Shown here: piece by piece, positions 1 through 8,556 of the stretch
Layout of the letters: every line of letters begins with the position of its first letter
Position numbering within the stretch: position 1 is the first letter of the stretch
Source: Cinclus cinclus
Lineage: Eukaryota; Chordata; Aves; Passeriformes; Cinclidae
Reading direction: 5' to 3'
DNA length: 64,000 nt
Assembly (NCBI RefSeq): GCF_963662255.1
Contig: NC_085046.1
Span: 54,406,570 to 54,470,569, forward strand
Notes under the pieces: generated by a model
What the model was told of the DNA's origin: nothing
What the model saw: the letters and a program-made list of their open reading frames with translations, nothing else
Database searches by the model: none
Program-made: the position numbers and the translations under genes

Positions 1-53
1 AAAAGCAACCTGGCAAGAAGTTGATGCGGAGACTGGCAGGAGATGTCAGCATG

Positions 54-84
54 TGCTCGCCTGTCCGAGTGGCGCAGGCGAGCA
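54..84. repeat. GC-rich perfect inverted repeat (hairpin candidate)
   Basis: TGCTCGCCTG (54-63) and its exact reverse complement CAGGCGAGCA (75-84) flank an 11-nt loop. It lies about 160 bp before the TATA box and 828-798 bp before the start codon. It is present and unchanged in each spacer I checked. It could be a cruciform or binding site; nothing links it to a known element. Confidence 0.6.
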
Positions 85-139
85 GCACTGAGAATAGAGA
101 AGAAGGGCTGTCATGTCACGGGATTTAAAGCAGCCAAGC

Positions 140-145
140 CACGTG
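140..145. promoter_or_regulatory. Canonical E-box upstream of the TATA box
   Basis: CACGTG, a symmetric bHLH-type site, 97 bp before the TATA box of copy 1. The bases just after it vary between copies (CCGGATGTTC, CCTGATGTAC or CCGGATGTAC) and serve as a subtype marker. The E-box itself is unchanged in all copies checked. Function is inferred only from the motif and its position. Confidence 0.35.
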
Positions 146-241
146 CCGGATGTTCACAGAAGCCTCCCGTGCCAAAAGTGGGAAACTAGCAGGTAATGTG
201 CTTCTAGAGGAGAAATGCTGGGACTGAGGTGGCCAAATGAT

Positions 242-248
242 TATAAAA
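242..248 (+). promoter_or_regulatory. TATA box, candidate core promoter of copy 1
   Basis: TATAAAA, a full match to the TATA consensus, 640 bp before the start codon. It would place transcription initiation near 270-280. The same box occurs 640 bp before every start codon in the window. Copies 2 and 3 have CTGAGG instead of CCGAGG right behind it. The short ATGs between here and 882 would make small upstream reading frames in the leader. Confidence 0.5.
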
Positions 249-381
249 TCCGAGGCAAGAAAGAGGGAATGATGGCATGGCCCACGTACCCCATGTTTTC
301 TCCTGAGGCCGTGGACTTGCAGGGGCTAAAGGCCCGCTCTGGCAGATTTGGAAGGCAGTCAAGGCAGCCAGGCCAGAGCAG

Positions 382-400
382 TGACATCAGCGTGACATCA
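382..400 (+). promoter_or_regulatory. Tandem CRE-like octamers
   Basis: TGACATCA occurs twice (382-389 and 393-400), 11 bp apart, each one base away from the CRE palindrome TGACGTCA. A related TGACCTCA follows at 448-455. Such sites can bind CREB/CREM/ATF proteins, and CREM drives many spermatid genes; whether that applies here is inference. The sites lie downstream of the TATA box, so they would be in the leader if that box is used. Confidence 0.35.
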
Positions 401-674
401 GCGGCCCACAAACCGCATGGGTGGCAACCTCAGTGAGCAAAGCATTGTGACCTCACATCCCTCACTGCTTATGTTTGGGCACAGACAGAGCTGGGCTCAG
501 ACCGGCTCGCGCCTGGACTCCTGGCAAGCGTGCCTGCGAGGACTGGAAGCCCGCGAGGTCCTTGGGAGCTGCTGTGGGCAAGTCTGGGTTGTGATTCCCA
601 CGCCTTTGCCTGTTTCCTTAGCCATACGTGGTTGAGGAAGCCAAGCAGTGTGAGCGGTGCTTGCGGCGGCACAG

Positions 675-822
675 GTGAGCGGTGCAGGAAAGGACTACGG
701 GGTGGCCGTGGGCTGGGCGATGGTGTCTGGGGAGCTGTGAGTGTGTGGTGTCCTTCTTGAGGGGCCTGGGCGCTCCTTTGAGCCGCCCATCTCCCTGGGA
801 CAGCAAGTGACCTGTTTTGCAG
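675..822 (+). other. Candidate 148-bp 5'UTR intron of copy 1
   Basis: The donor CAG|GTGAGC (GT at 675-676) fits the vertebrate consensus very well. An acceptor TTTTGCAG ends at 822, sixty bases before the start codon. The pyrimidine tract is short, so the acceptor is only moderate. Another acceptor-like TTTCCTTAG ends at 621, so a small exon 622-674 is possible with an earlier donor. Copies 4, 8, 10, 16 and 18 have AA in place of the AG at 821-822. The next AG downstream is at 834-835. Confidence 0.45.
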
Positions 823-881
823 CGTGTCACACCAGCAGGAGGGAGCAGCTGCTGTGCCCAGCTCTGCTGCAAGCCACAAGC

Positions 882-1708
882 ATGGCCACGGAGACAGACT
901 GGAACTGCCCCATCTGCCGTGACGGTCCCGGTGAAAAGGCTTCTGTAACACCGTGCGTCCACCAGTTCTGCCTGGGCTGCATTGTGCGCTGGGTCAAGAC
1001 CAAGCCATTGTGCCCCCTGTGCAGGCAGCCTATCAAGAGCATCGTTTACTCTGTTCGGTCGGAGGAAGACTTTCTGGAGATAGCTCTCCCAAGCTCCTCA
1101 GACTCATGGGCTGCTGGTCACCAGGATGAGCAGGGGGCTGCGGAGCGCATGCCCAGCACCTATGTAGCTGGCTTCCCAGCTGAGCTCTGGGCTGGCATTT
1201 TCCAGGACTGCTCAGAAATCCTGGAGCCCCTGCTGCCCTGGCTGAACCAGGAGCTTTCGCAGCTGCTCAGGACCCACTGGTGGGAGGTGGCTCTGGCACA
1301 GAGTGTGGTCGTAGCCAATTTGTGCTACTATGGGCTGAGGCAGGAGGCCTTGGTCCAGGAGCTGCAAGGCCTGCTGCAGGAGCAGACGGTGGCATTTGTG
1401 CGCCGGCTCATTGACACTGCTGCTGACAGGTGCAGTGATGAGATCCTGCGGCGGATGAACCTCCTGAACTCCCATGCTCAGGAGGAAGAGGAGCAGGAGC
1501 AGGAGGAAGAGGAGGAGGGTCCCAAAGGCATCACTGCCTCCCTCCAGGGGACTCTCACCCCCATGGTGGCCTCCTCCCACAGCCCTATGGTCTCCAATGT
1601 GGAAGCAGACACTGGAACATTGGAAGCCACGCTGCGTGAGGGGCCCAGCCGCTCTCCATCCATGCCCGTCCATGCAGAGCGGGAGCAGCCCCAGGACGAG
1701 CCTGGCGA

Positions 1709-1744
<36 letters not shown>

Positions 1745-1931
1745 AGGCCCCTCTGCCCAAGGCTGCAGCCGCAGCCGTCGTGCTCCTGGCCGGGACACGG
1801 ACAGCGTGCCCAAGGAGCGCCGGCGCCCCACAAAGAGGAAGGCCTCTAGACCTCAGGACTCTCCCCAGCCCCCAAAAAGGCCGTCCCGCCAGCGCAAGCC
1901 CAAGCCAAGGCCCCTTGATTGTAGGAAGTAG
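882..1931 (+). CDS. TOPORS-like RING-finger protein, copy 1 (349 aa)
   Basis: Predicted nuclear E3 ubiquitin ligase. The C3HC4 RING has zinc ligands C9, C12, C25, H27, C30, C33, C44 and C47; I11 and W37 sit where RINGs contact the E2, and R48 follows the last ligand at the usual linchpin position. The stretch after the RING (SIVYSVRSEEDF, 53-64) and the helical region with PWL at 119-121 (about 98-195) match the layout of TOPORS, including its PWI-like domain. Then come an acidic run (201-212), a Ser/Pro-rich linker, ten alanines (277-286, nt 1710-1739) and a basic tail with an NLS-like KERRRPTKRK (311-320). At 349 residues it lacks the long SUMO-ligase and RS regions of full TOPORS (about 1,000 aa). 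The start is the first in-frame ATG, with A at -3 and G at +4; the open frame reaches 741 only through a GTG just after an in-frame stop at 738-740. Three more in-frame stops follow the stop codon. Confidence 0.88.
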
Positions 1932-2040
1932 GAGTAGATGTAGGAGTAAAGAATCAATGTTAGGAGTTGGAAATTGTTTTTAGAAGTAGGAAATAAATGG
2001 TAGAGTTAGGAAATCAATTGTAGAAGTAGGAAATAAATTG
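1921..2040 (+). repeat. Degenerate GTAGGA(G/A)TA repeats at the gene 3' end
   Basis: AT- and purine-rich stretch built from variants of GTAGGAGTA, including an 18-bp direct repeat (1981-1998 and 2021-2038). It begins in the last codons, supplies four in-frame stops (1929, 1935, 1941, 1947) and contains both poly(A) signals. Its composition differs sharply from the GC-rich coding region. Confidence 0.6.
1992..2037 (+). terminator. Tandem poly(A) signals of copy 1
   Basis: AATAAA at 1992-1997 and 2032-2037, 61 and 101 bases after the stop codon. A T/GT-rich stretch (TTGTTGTTTCTGTG, 2038-2051) follows as a possible downstream element, suggesting cleavage near 2050 and a 3'UTR of about 120 nt. 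Copy 1 alone reads TTTCTGTG here; the other copies read TTTCTCTG. Confidence 0.6.
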
Positions 2041-2466
2041 TTGTTTCTGTGACACAGTCTCAGAGTGTGGCTTTCTCGGCCTTCTCCTGTTGCCTTTTCC
2101 CTCTGCCCTCAAATGCCAATGTGGGCGGCAACTGGGAGGGGAGGGGATAGGAACATTGTAGCCACAGGGGCCCAGAGGAGCCCTGGCAGGGGCCTGTGCC
2201 CAGTGCTACAGGAAGACAAGAAGCAGCCCCCAGGCAGGCCAAGCTTGGGACCCAGCCTGGGAGTCTGGAAAGCTTCCTGCTCTCAACTGCAGGGCAGGAC
2301 AGGCCATCTTCATGGGGCATGAGCTGCAGGCAGCAAGCGAGCTAAAAGGGACAGAAGGAGCCCTCAGCTGGGGTCACAGTCAGTGCTGCAGAGGAAAGCA
2401 AAACTTCTCGGGATCCAGAGCCAATGTGGCCTGAGGGAAAGTTCCTTCTTGACCCCAGGGCTACTG

Positions 2467-2471
2467 ATTGG
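2467..2471 (-). promoter_or_regulatory. Inverted CCAAT box in the spacer
   Basis: ATTGG within GATTGGCC, the reverse of GGCCAATC, a good NF-Y core match. It lies between the gene 3' end and the next promoter. No paired TATA box is found at the usual distance on either strand, so a role is uncertain. Confidence 0.2.
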
Positions 2472-2724
2472 CCGTGTTGAAAAGGGGCTCTGGAATGAAG
2501 GCAGCCAGTGGAAACACCGGTCGCCTTGGAGAACCACATGCCATCCTGCCTGTTCAGCAGAGTCAGCTGCACAGGACAACCCAGGGTCTGCCCGGCCAAG
2601 TGCCAGTGGCACAATAGGTAGAGTCTGCAAGGATGCTCCAGGAAGTCCCTGATGCAAAGAGATGGAGAGATGCTTCGTTGGTGTGGCTAGCTTTTAGCTG
2701 TCAGAATAAACCAAAACTCTTGTA

Positions 2725-2743
2725 GGGATCTTCAGAAGATCCC
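2725..2743. repeat. 19-bp perfect palindrome
   Basis: GGGATCTTCAGAAGATCCC has dyad symmetry around the central A (2734). It sits 794 bases after the stop codon and is unchanged in every spacer checked. An AATAAA (2706-2711) lies just upstream. It is not a heat-shock element (spacing of TTC and GAA is wrong). Confidence 0.55.
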
Positions 2744-2983
2744 GCCCTTCAAAATGACAATGGCCTGCACCGAGAGAGGGGCCAGCTTCCAGTTTGATGC
2801 CGCCCTGAGCACTGAAGGGGATGAGTGGAGGGAAAGAGCCAAGAGGAAGGATGGATTTGAACAAATCCACAGGATTCCTGCCAAGCCATTGAAGCCTAAG
2901 TGCAGATGTATCATTGGCCAAGGAAATGAGTGACTTGAGATGGCAACAAGTCAGATGTGTACAGGCGAGAAACGCAAGCCCTC

Positions 2984-3028
2984 TATTTAAGGAGGGTTCC
3001 GAACAATCAAGAGAGCTTTTGTCACGTG
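2984..3028 (+). promoter_or_regulatory. Second TATA-like element with E-box
   Basis: TATTTAAG (2984-2991) is followed by a CACGTG E-box (3023-3028). This could be an alternative, more distal start about 1.2 kb before copy 2. In the spacer before copy 3 the element is changed to TATTTACG (C at 6295), which argues against a strict requirement. Evidence is motif only. Confidence 0.2.
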
Positions 3029-4186
3029 GATCACCGAGGGTTGTGTGTCTGTCTCCAGCCAGGACCGCGGTTACCGTTCTACTCAACGACAGCAGAGATT
3101 TTCTCCCCGTTTTGGACCGTTTTTGGTTTGCCCAAAAGGGTGCTTGATGCTTCTTTTTCAGTTCTCTCTCCATCGTCAACTTGATGTTTCAATGGGATGA
3201 GGAGAGCAACAGCGGGTTGCAAGGGTCACTGAGCTAAGGACCACACCATCGTGCCCGTCAACAGCGATCCAATGGGGCTGTGGAGAAGAAAAGAAATGGG
3301 AATTGAAAAGCAACCTGGCAAGAAGTTGATGCGGAGACTGGCAGGAGATGTCAGCATGTGCTCGCCTGTCCGAGTGGCGCAGGCGAGCAGCACTGAGAAT
3401 AGAGAAGAAGGGCTGTCATGTCACGGGATTTAAAGCAGCCAAGCCACGTGCCTGATGTACACAGAAGCCTCCCGTGCCAAAAGTGGGAAACTAGCAGGTA
3501 ATGTGCTTCTAGAGGAGAAATGCTGGGACTGAGGTGGCCAAATGATTATAAAATCTGAGGCAAGAAAGAGGGAATGATGGCATGGCCCACGTACCCCATG
3601 TTTTCTCTTGAGGCCGTGGACTTGCAGGGGCTAAAGGCCCGCTCTGGCAGATTTGGAAGGCAGTCAAGGCAGCCAGGCGAGAGCAGTGACATCAGCGTGA
3701 CATCAGCGGCCCACAAACCGCATGGGTGGCAACCTCAGTGAGCAAAGCATTGTGACCTCACATCCCTCACTGCTTATGTTTGGGCACAGACAGAGCTGGG
3801 CTCAGACCGGCTCGCGCCTGGACTCCTGGCAAGCGTGCCTGCGAGGACTGGAAGCCCGCGAGGTCCTTGGGAGCTGCTGTGGGCAAGTCTGGGTTGTGAT
3901 TCCCACGCCTTTGCCTGTTTCCTTAGCCATACGTGGTTGAGGAAGCCAAGCAGTGTGAGCGGTGCTTGCGGCGGCACAGGTGAGCGGTGCAGGAAAGGAC
4001 TACGGGGTGGCCGTGGGCTGGGCGATGGTGTCTGGGGAGCTGTGAGTGTGTGGTGTCCTTCTTGAGGGGCCTGGGCGCTCCTTTGAGCCGCCCATCTCCC
4101 TGGGACAGCAAGTGACCTGTTTTGCAGCGTGTCACACCAGCAGGAGGGAGCAGCTGCTGTGCCCAGCTCTGCTGCAAGCCACAAGC

Positions 4187-5013
4187 ATGGCCACGGAGAC
4201 AGACTGGAACTGCCCCATCTGCCGTGACGGTCCCGGTGAAAAGGCTTCTGTAACACCGTGCGTCCACCAGTTCTGCCTGGGCTGCATTGTGCGCTGGGTC
4301 AAGACCAAGCCATTGTGCCCCCTGTGCAGGCAGCCTATCAAGAGCATCGTTTACTCTGTTCGGTCGGAGGAAGACTTTCTGGAGATAGCTCTCCCAAGCT
4401 CCTCAGACTCATGGGCTGCTGGTCACCAGGATGAGCAGGGGGCTGCGGAGCGCATGCCCAGCACCTATGTAGCTGGCTTCCCAGCTGAGCTCTGGGCTGG
4501 CATTTTCCAGGACTGCTCAGAAATCCTGGAGCCCCTGCTGCCCTGGCTGAACCAGGAGCTTTCGCAGCTGCTCAGGACCCACTGGTGGGAGGTGGCTCTG
4601 GCACAGAGTGTGGTCGTAGCCAATTTGTGCTACTATGGGCTGAGGCAGGAGGCCTTGGTCCAGGAGCTGCAAGGCCTGCTGCAGGAGCAGACGGTGGCAT
4701 TTGTGCGCCGGCTCATTGACACTGCTGCTGACAGGTGCAGTGATGAGATCCTGCGGCGGATGAACCTCCTGAACTCCCATGCTCAGGAGGAAGAGGAGCA
4801 GGAGCAGGAGGAAGAGGAGGAGGGTCCCAAAGGCATCACTGCCTCCCTCCAGGGGACTCTCACCCCCATGGTGGCCTCCTCCCACAGCCCTATGGTCTCC
4901 AATGTGGAAGCAGACACTGGAACATTGGAAGCCACGCTGCGTGAGGGGCCCAGCCGCTCTCCATCCATGCCCGTCCATGCAGAGCGGGAGCAGCCCCAGG
5001 ACGAGCCTGGCGA

Positions 5014-5051
<38 letters not shown>

Positions 5052-5236
5052 GCCCCTCTGCCCAAGGCTGCAGCCGCAGCCGTCGTGCTCCTGGCCGGGA
5101 CACGGACAGCGTGCCCAAGGAGCGCCGGCGCCCCACAAAGAGGAAGGCCTCTAGACCTCAGGACTCTCCCCAGCCCCCAAAAAGGCCGTCCCGCCAGCGC
5201 AAGCCCAAGCCAAGGCCCCTTGATTGTAGGAAGTAG
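4187..5236 (+). CDS. TOPORS-like RING-finger protein, copy 2 (349 aa)
   Basis: The protein equals copy 1 except for one change: the Gly that closes the alanine run (residue 287) is Ala, because GGA became GCA at the end of the CAG tract. The run is therefore eleven alanines (nt 5015-5047) followed directly by Glu, and the total length is unchanged. It has the short acidic tract, with one EQ fewer than the long class. The RING and PWI-like region are intact and identical to copy 1. Its promoter region belongs to the copy 2/3 subtype (CTGAGG after the TATA box, TCTCTTGAGG further down). Confidence 0.88.
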
Positions 5237-7491
5237 GAGTAGATGTAGGAGTAAAGAATCAATGTTAGGAGTTGGAAATTGTTTTTAGAAGTAGGAAATA
5301 AATGGTAGAGTTAGGAAATCAATTGTAGAAGTAGGAAATAAATTGTTGTTTCTCTGACACAGTCTCAGAGTGTGGCTTTCTCGGCCTTCTCCTGTTGCCT
5401 TTTCCCTCTGCCCTCAAATGCCAATGTGGGCGGCAACTGGGAGGGGAGGGGATAGGAACATTGTAGCCACAGGGGCCCAGAGGAGCCCTGGCAGGGGCCT
5501 GTGCCCAGTGCTACAGGAAGACAAGAAGCAGCCCCCAGGCAGGCCAAGCTTGGGACCCAGCCTGGGAGTCTGGAAAGCTTCCTGCTCTCAACTGCAGGGC
5601 AGGACAGGCCATCTTCATGGGGCATGAGCTGCAGGCAGCAAGCGAGCTAAAAGGGACAGAAGGAGCCCTCAGCTGGGGTCACAGTCAGTGCTGCAGAGGA
5701 AAGCAAAACTTCTCGGGATCCAGAGCCAATGTGGCCTGAGGGAAAGTTCCTTCTTGACCCCAGGGCTACTGATTGGCCGTGTTGAAAAGGGGCTCTGGAA
5801 TGAAGGCAGCCAGTGGAAACACCGGTCGCCTTGGAGAACCACATGCCATCCTGCCTGTTCAGCAGAGTCAGCTGCACAGGACAACCCAGGGTCTGCCCGG
5901 CCAAGTGCCAGTGGCACAATAGGTAGAGTCTGCAAGGATGCTCCAGGAAGTCCCTGATGCAAAGAGATGGAGAGATGCTTCGTTGGTGTGGCTAGCTTTT
6001 AGCTGTCAGAATAAACCAAAACTCTTGTAGGGATCTTCAGAAGATCCCGCCCTTCAAAATGACAATGGCCTGCACCGAGAGAGGGGCCAGCTTCCAGTTT
6101 GATGCCGCCCTGAGCACTGAAGGGGATGAGTGGAGGGAAAGAGCCAAGAGGAAGGATGGATTTGAACAAATCCACAGGATTCCTGCCAAGCCATTGAAGC
6201 CTAAGTGCAGATGTATCATTGGCCAAGGAAATGAGTGACTTGAGATGGCAACAAGTCAGATGTGTACAGACGAGAAACGCAAGGCCTCTATTTACGGAGG
6301 GTTCCGAACAATCAAGAGAGCTTTTGTCACGTGGATCACCGAGGGTTGTGTGTCTGTCTCCAGCCAGGACCGCGGTTACCGTTCTACTCAACGACAGCAG
6401 AGATTTTCTCCCCGTTTTGGACCGTTTTTGGTTTGCCCAAAAGGCTGCTTGATGCTTCTTTTTCAGTTCTCTCTCCATCGTCAACTTGATGTTTCAATGG
6501 GATGAGGAGAGCAACAGCGGGTTGCAAGGGTCACTGAGCTAAGGACCACACCATCGTGCCCGTCAACAGCGATCCAATGGGGCTGTGGAGAAGAAAAGAA
6601 ATGGGAATTGAAAAGCAACCTGGCAAGAAGTTGATGCGGAGACTGGCAGGAGATGTCAGCATGTGCTCGCCTGTCCGAGTGGCGCAGGCGAGCAGCACTG
6701 AGAATAGAGAAGAAGGGCTGTCATGTCACGGGATTTAAAGCAGCCAAGCCACGTGCCGGATGTACACAGAAGCCTCCCGTGGCAAAAGTGGGAAACTAGC
6801 AGGTAATGTGCTTCTAGAGGAGAAATGCTGGGACTGAGGTGGCCAAATGATTATAAAATCTGAGGCAAGAAAGAGGGAATGATGGCATGGCCCACGTACC
6901 CCATGTTTTCTCTTGAGGCCGTGTACTTGCAGGGGCTAAAGGCCCGCTCTGGCAGATTTGGAAGGCAGTCAAGGCAGCCAGGCGAGAGCAGTGACATCAG
7001 CGTGACATCAGCGGCCCACAAACCGCATGGGTGGCAACCTCAGTGAGCAAAGCATTGTGACCTCACATCCCTCACTGCTTATGTTTGGGCACAGACAGAG
7101 CTGGGCTCAGACCGGCTCGCGCCTGGACTCCTGGCAAGCGTGCCTGCGAGGACTGGAAGCCCGCGAGGTCCTTGGGAGCTGCTGTGGGCAAGTCTGGGTT
7201 GTGATTCCCACGCCTTTGCCTGTTTCCTTAGCCATACGTGGTTGAGGAAGCCAAGCAGTGTGAGCGGTGCTTGCGGCGGCACAGGTGAGCGGTGCAGGAA
7301 AGGACTACGGGGTGGCCGTGGGCTGGGCGATGGTGTCTGGGGAGCTGTGAGTGTGTGGTGTCCTTCTTGAGGGGCCTGGGCGCTCCTTTGAGCCGCCCAT
7401 CTCCCTGGGACAGCAAGTGACCTGTTTTGCAGCGTGTCACACCAGCAGGAGGGAGCAGCTGCTGTGCCCAGCTCTGCTGCAAGCCACAAGC
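5237..7491 (+). other. Spacer 2 (2,255 bp)
   Basis: Poly(A) signals 5297-5302 and 5337-5342; TATA box for copy 3 at 6852-6858; candidate intron 7285-7432. Private changes are ACAGACGAG near 6266, TTTACGG (6295), CGTGGCAAAAG near 6779 and GTGTACTTG near 6922. No gene recognised. Confidence 0.75.
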
Positions 7492-8321
7492 ATGGCCACG
7501 GAGACAGACTGGAACTGCCCCATCTGCCGTGACGGTCCCGGTGAAAAGGCTTCTGTAACACCGTGCGTCCACCAGTTCTGCCTGGGCTGCATTGTGCGCT
7601 GGGTCAAGACCAAGCCATTGTGCCCCCTGTGCAGGCAGCCTATCAAGAGCATCGTTTACTCTGTTCGGTCGGAGGAAGACTTTCTGGAGATAGCTCTCCC
7701 AAGCTCCTCAGACTCATGGGCTGCTGGTCACCAGGATGAGCAGGGGGCTGCGGAGCGCATGCCCAGCACCTATGTAGCTGGCTTCCCAGCTGAGCTCTGG
7801 ACTGGCATTTTCCAGGACTGCTCAGAAATCCTGGAGCCCCTGCTGCCCTGGCTGAACCAGGAGCTTTCGCAGCTGCTCAGGACCCACTGGTGGGAGGTGG
7901 CTCTGGCACAGAGTGTGGTCGTAGCCAATTTGTGCTACTATGGGCTGAGGCAGGAGGCCTTGGTCCAGGAGCTGCAAGGCCTGCTGCAGGAGCAGACGGT
8001 GGCATTTGTGCGCCGGCTCATTGACACTGCTGCTGACAGGTGCAGTGATGAGATCCTGCGGCGGATGAACCTCCTGAACTCCCATGCTCAGGAGGAAGAG
8101 GAGCAGGAGCAGGAGGAAGAGGAGGAGGGTCCCAAAGGCATCACTGCCTCCCTCCAGGGGACTCTCACCCCCATGGTGGCCTCCTCCCACAGCCCTATGG
8201 TCTCCAATGTGGAAGCAGACACTGGAACATTGGAAGCCACGCTGCGTGAGGGGCCCAGCCTCTCTCCATCCATGCCCGTCCATGCAGAGCGGGAGCAGCC
8301 CCAGGACGAGCCTGGCGAGGC

Positions 8322-8369
<48 letters not shown>

Positions 8370-8556
8370 AGGCCCCTCTGCCCAAGGCTGCAGCCGCAGC
8401 CGTCGTGCTCCTGGCCGGGACACGGACAGCGTGCCCAAGGAGCGCCGGCGCCCCACAAAGAGGAAGGCCTCTAGACCTCAGGACTCTCCCCAGCCCCCAA
8501 AAAGGCCGTCCCGCCAGCGCAAGCCCAAGCCAAGGCCCCTTGATTGTAGGAAGTAG
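7492..8556 (+). CDS. TOPORS-like RING-finger protein, copy 3 (354 aa)
   Basis: Two replacements appear in no other copy: A104T (ELWTGIF, start of the helical region) and R257L (GPSLSPS, linker). The acidic tract is short but the alanine run is fifteen residues (nt 8320-8364, first codon GCG), the longest among short-acidic copies. A104T is the only amino-acid change I found in the folded part (RING through about residue 190) in any complete copy, apart from R191W at its end. The second poly(A) signal behind this copy is altered to AATATA (8657-8662); the first (8617-8622) is intact. Confidence 0.87.

Larger units (their letters stand above)
1..881 (+). other. Partial spacer and promoter region before copy 1
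   Basis: The right-hand 881 bp of a spacer, of the CCGGATGTTC subtype. It contains the hairpin, E-box, TATA box, CRE-like sites and candidate intron described separately. No other gene was recognised. Confidence 0.8.
1932..4186 (+). other. Spacer 1 (2,255 bp)
   Basis: Poly(A) signals 1992-1997 and 2032-2037; TATA box for copy 2 at 3547-3553; candidate intron 3980-4127. Subtype marks are CCTGATGTAC at 3448-3457, CTGAGG after the TATA box, TCTCTTGAGG, and a CATTGGCC (CCAAT) near 2911 that later spacers lack. No gene between. Confidence 0.75.

Noticed and set aside
741..881. N-terminal extension of the reading frame by 47 codons from a GTG
   Set aside because: It begins with a non-ATG codon directly after an in-frame stop (738-740) and crosses the candidate splice acceptor. 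The first ATG, at 882, has a good Kozak context and starts just before the RING.
469..951. Antisense 160-codon frame over the leader and start of each gene
   Set aside because: Covers the promoter, intron candidate and first codons of the + strand gene and has no recognisable motif.
1212..1760. Antisense frames across the gene reading poly-Cys, poly-Leu or poly-Ala through the CAG tract
   Set aside because: These are shadows of the GC-rich coding strand and microsatellite; the low-complexity content is explained entirely by the repeat.
882..1931. Herpesvirus ICP0-type RING protein (viral origin)
   Set aside because: RINGs of ICP0 and TOPORS are similar, but the PWI-like helical region after the RING, the leader intron candidate and the genomic tandem setting fit a host TOPORS relative. 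No viral neighbour gene is present.
2701..2743. Heat-shock element or STAT site in the palindrome
   Set aside because: The TTC and GAA blocks are one base apart; a heat-shock element needs two and canonical STAT sites two to four.
2694..3179. 161-codon reading frame on the - strand in each spacer
   Set aside because: No recognisable domain. It stays open in all units simply because they are near-identical, and it overlaps the candidate distal promoter and palindrome. No start context or homology supports it.
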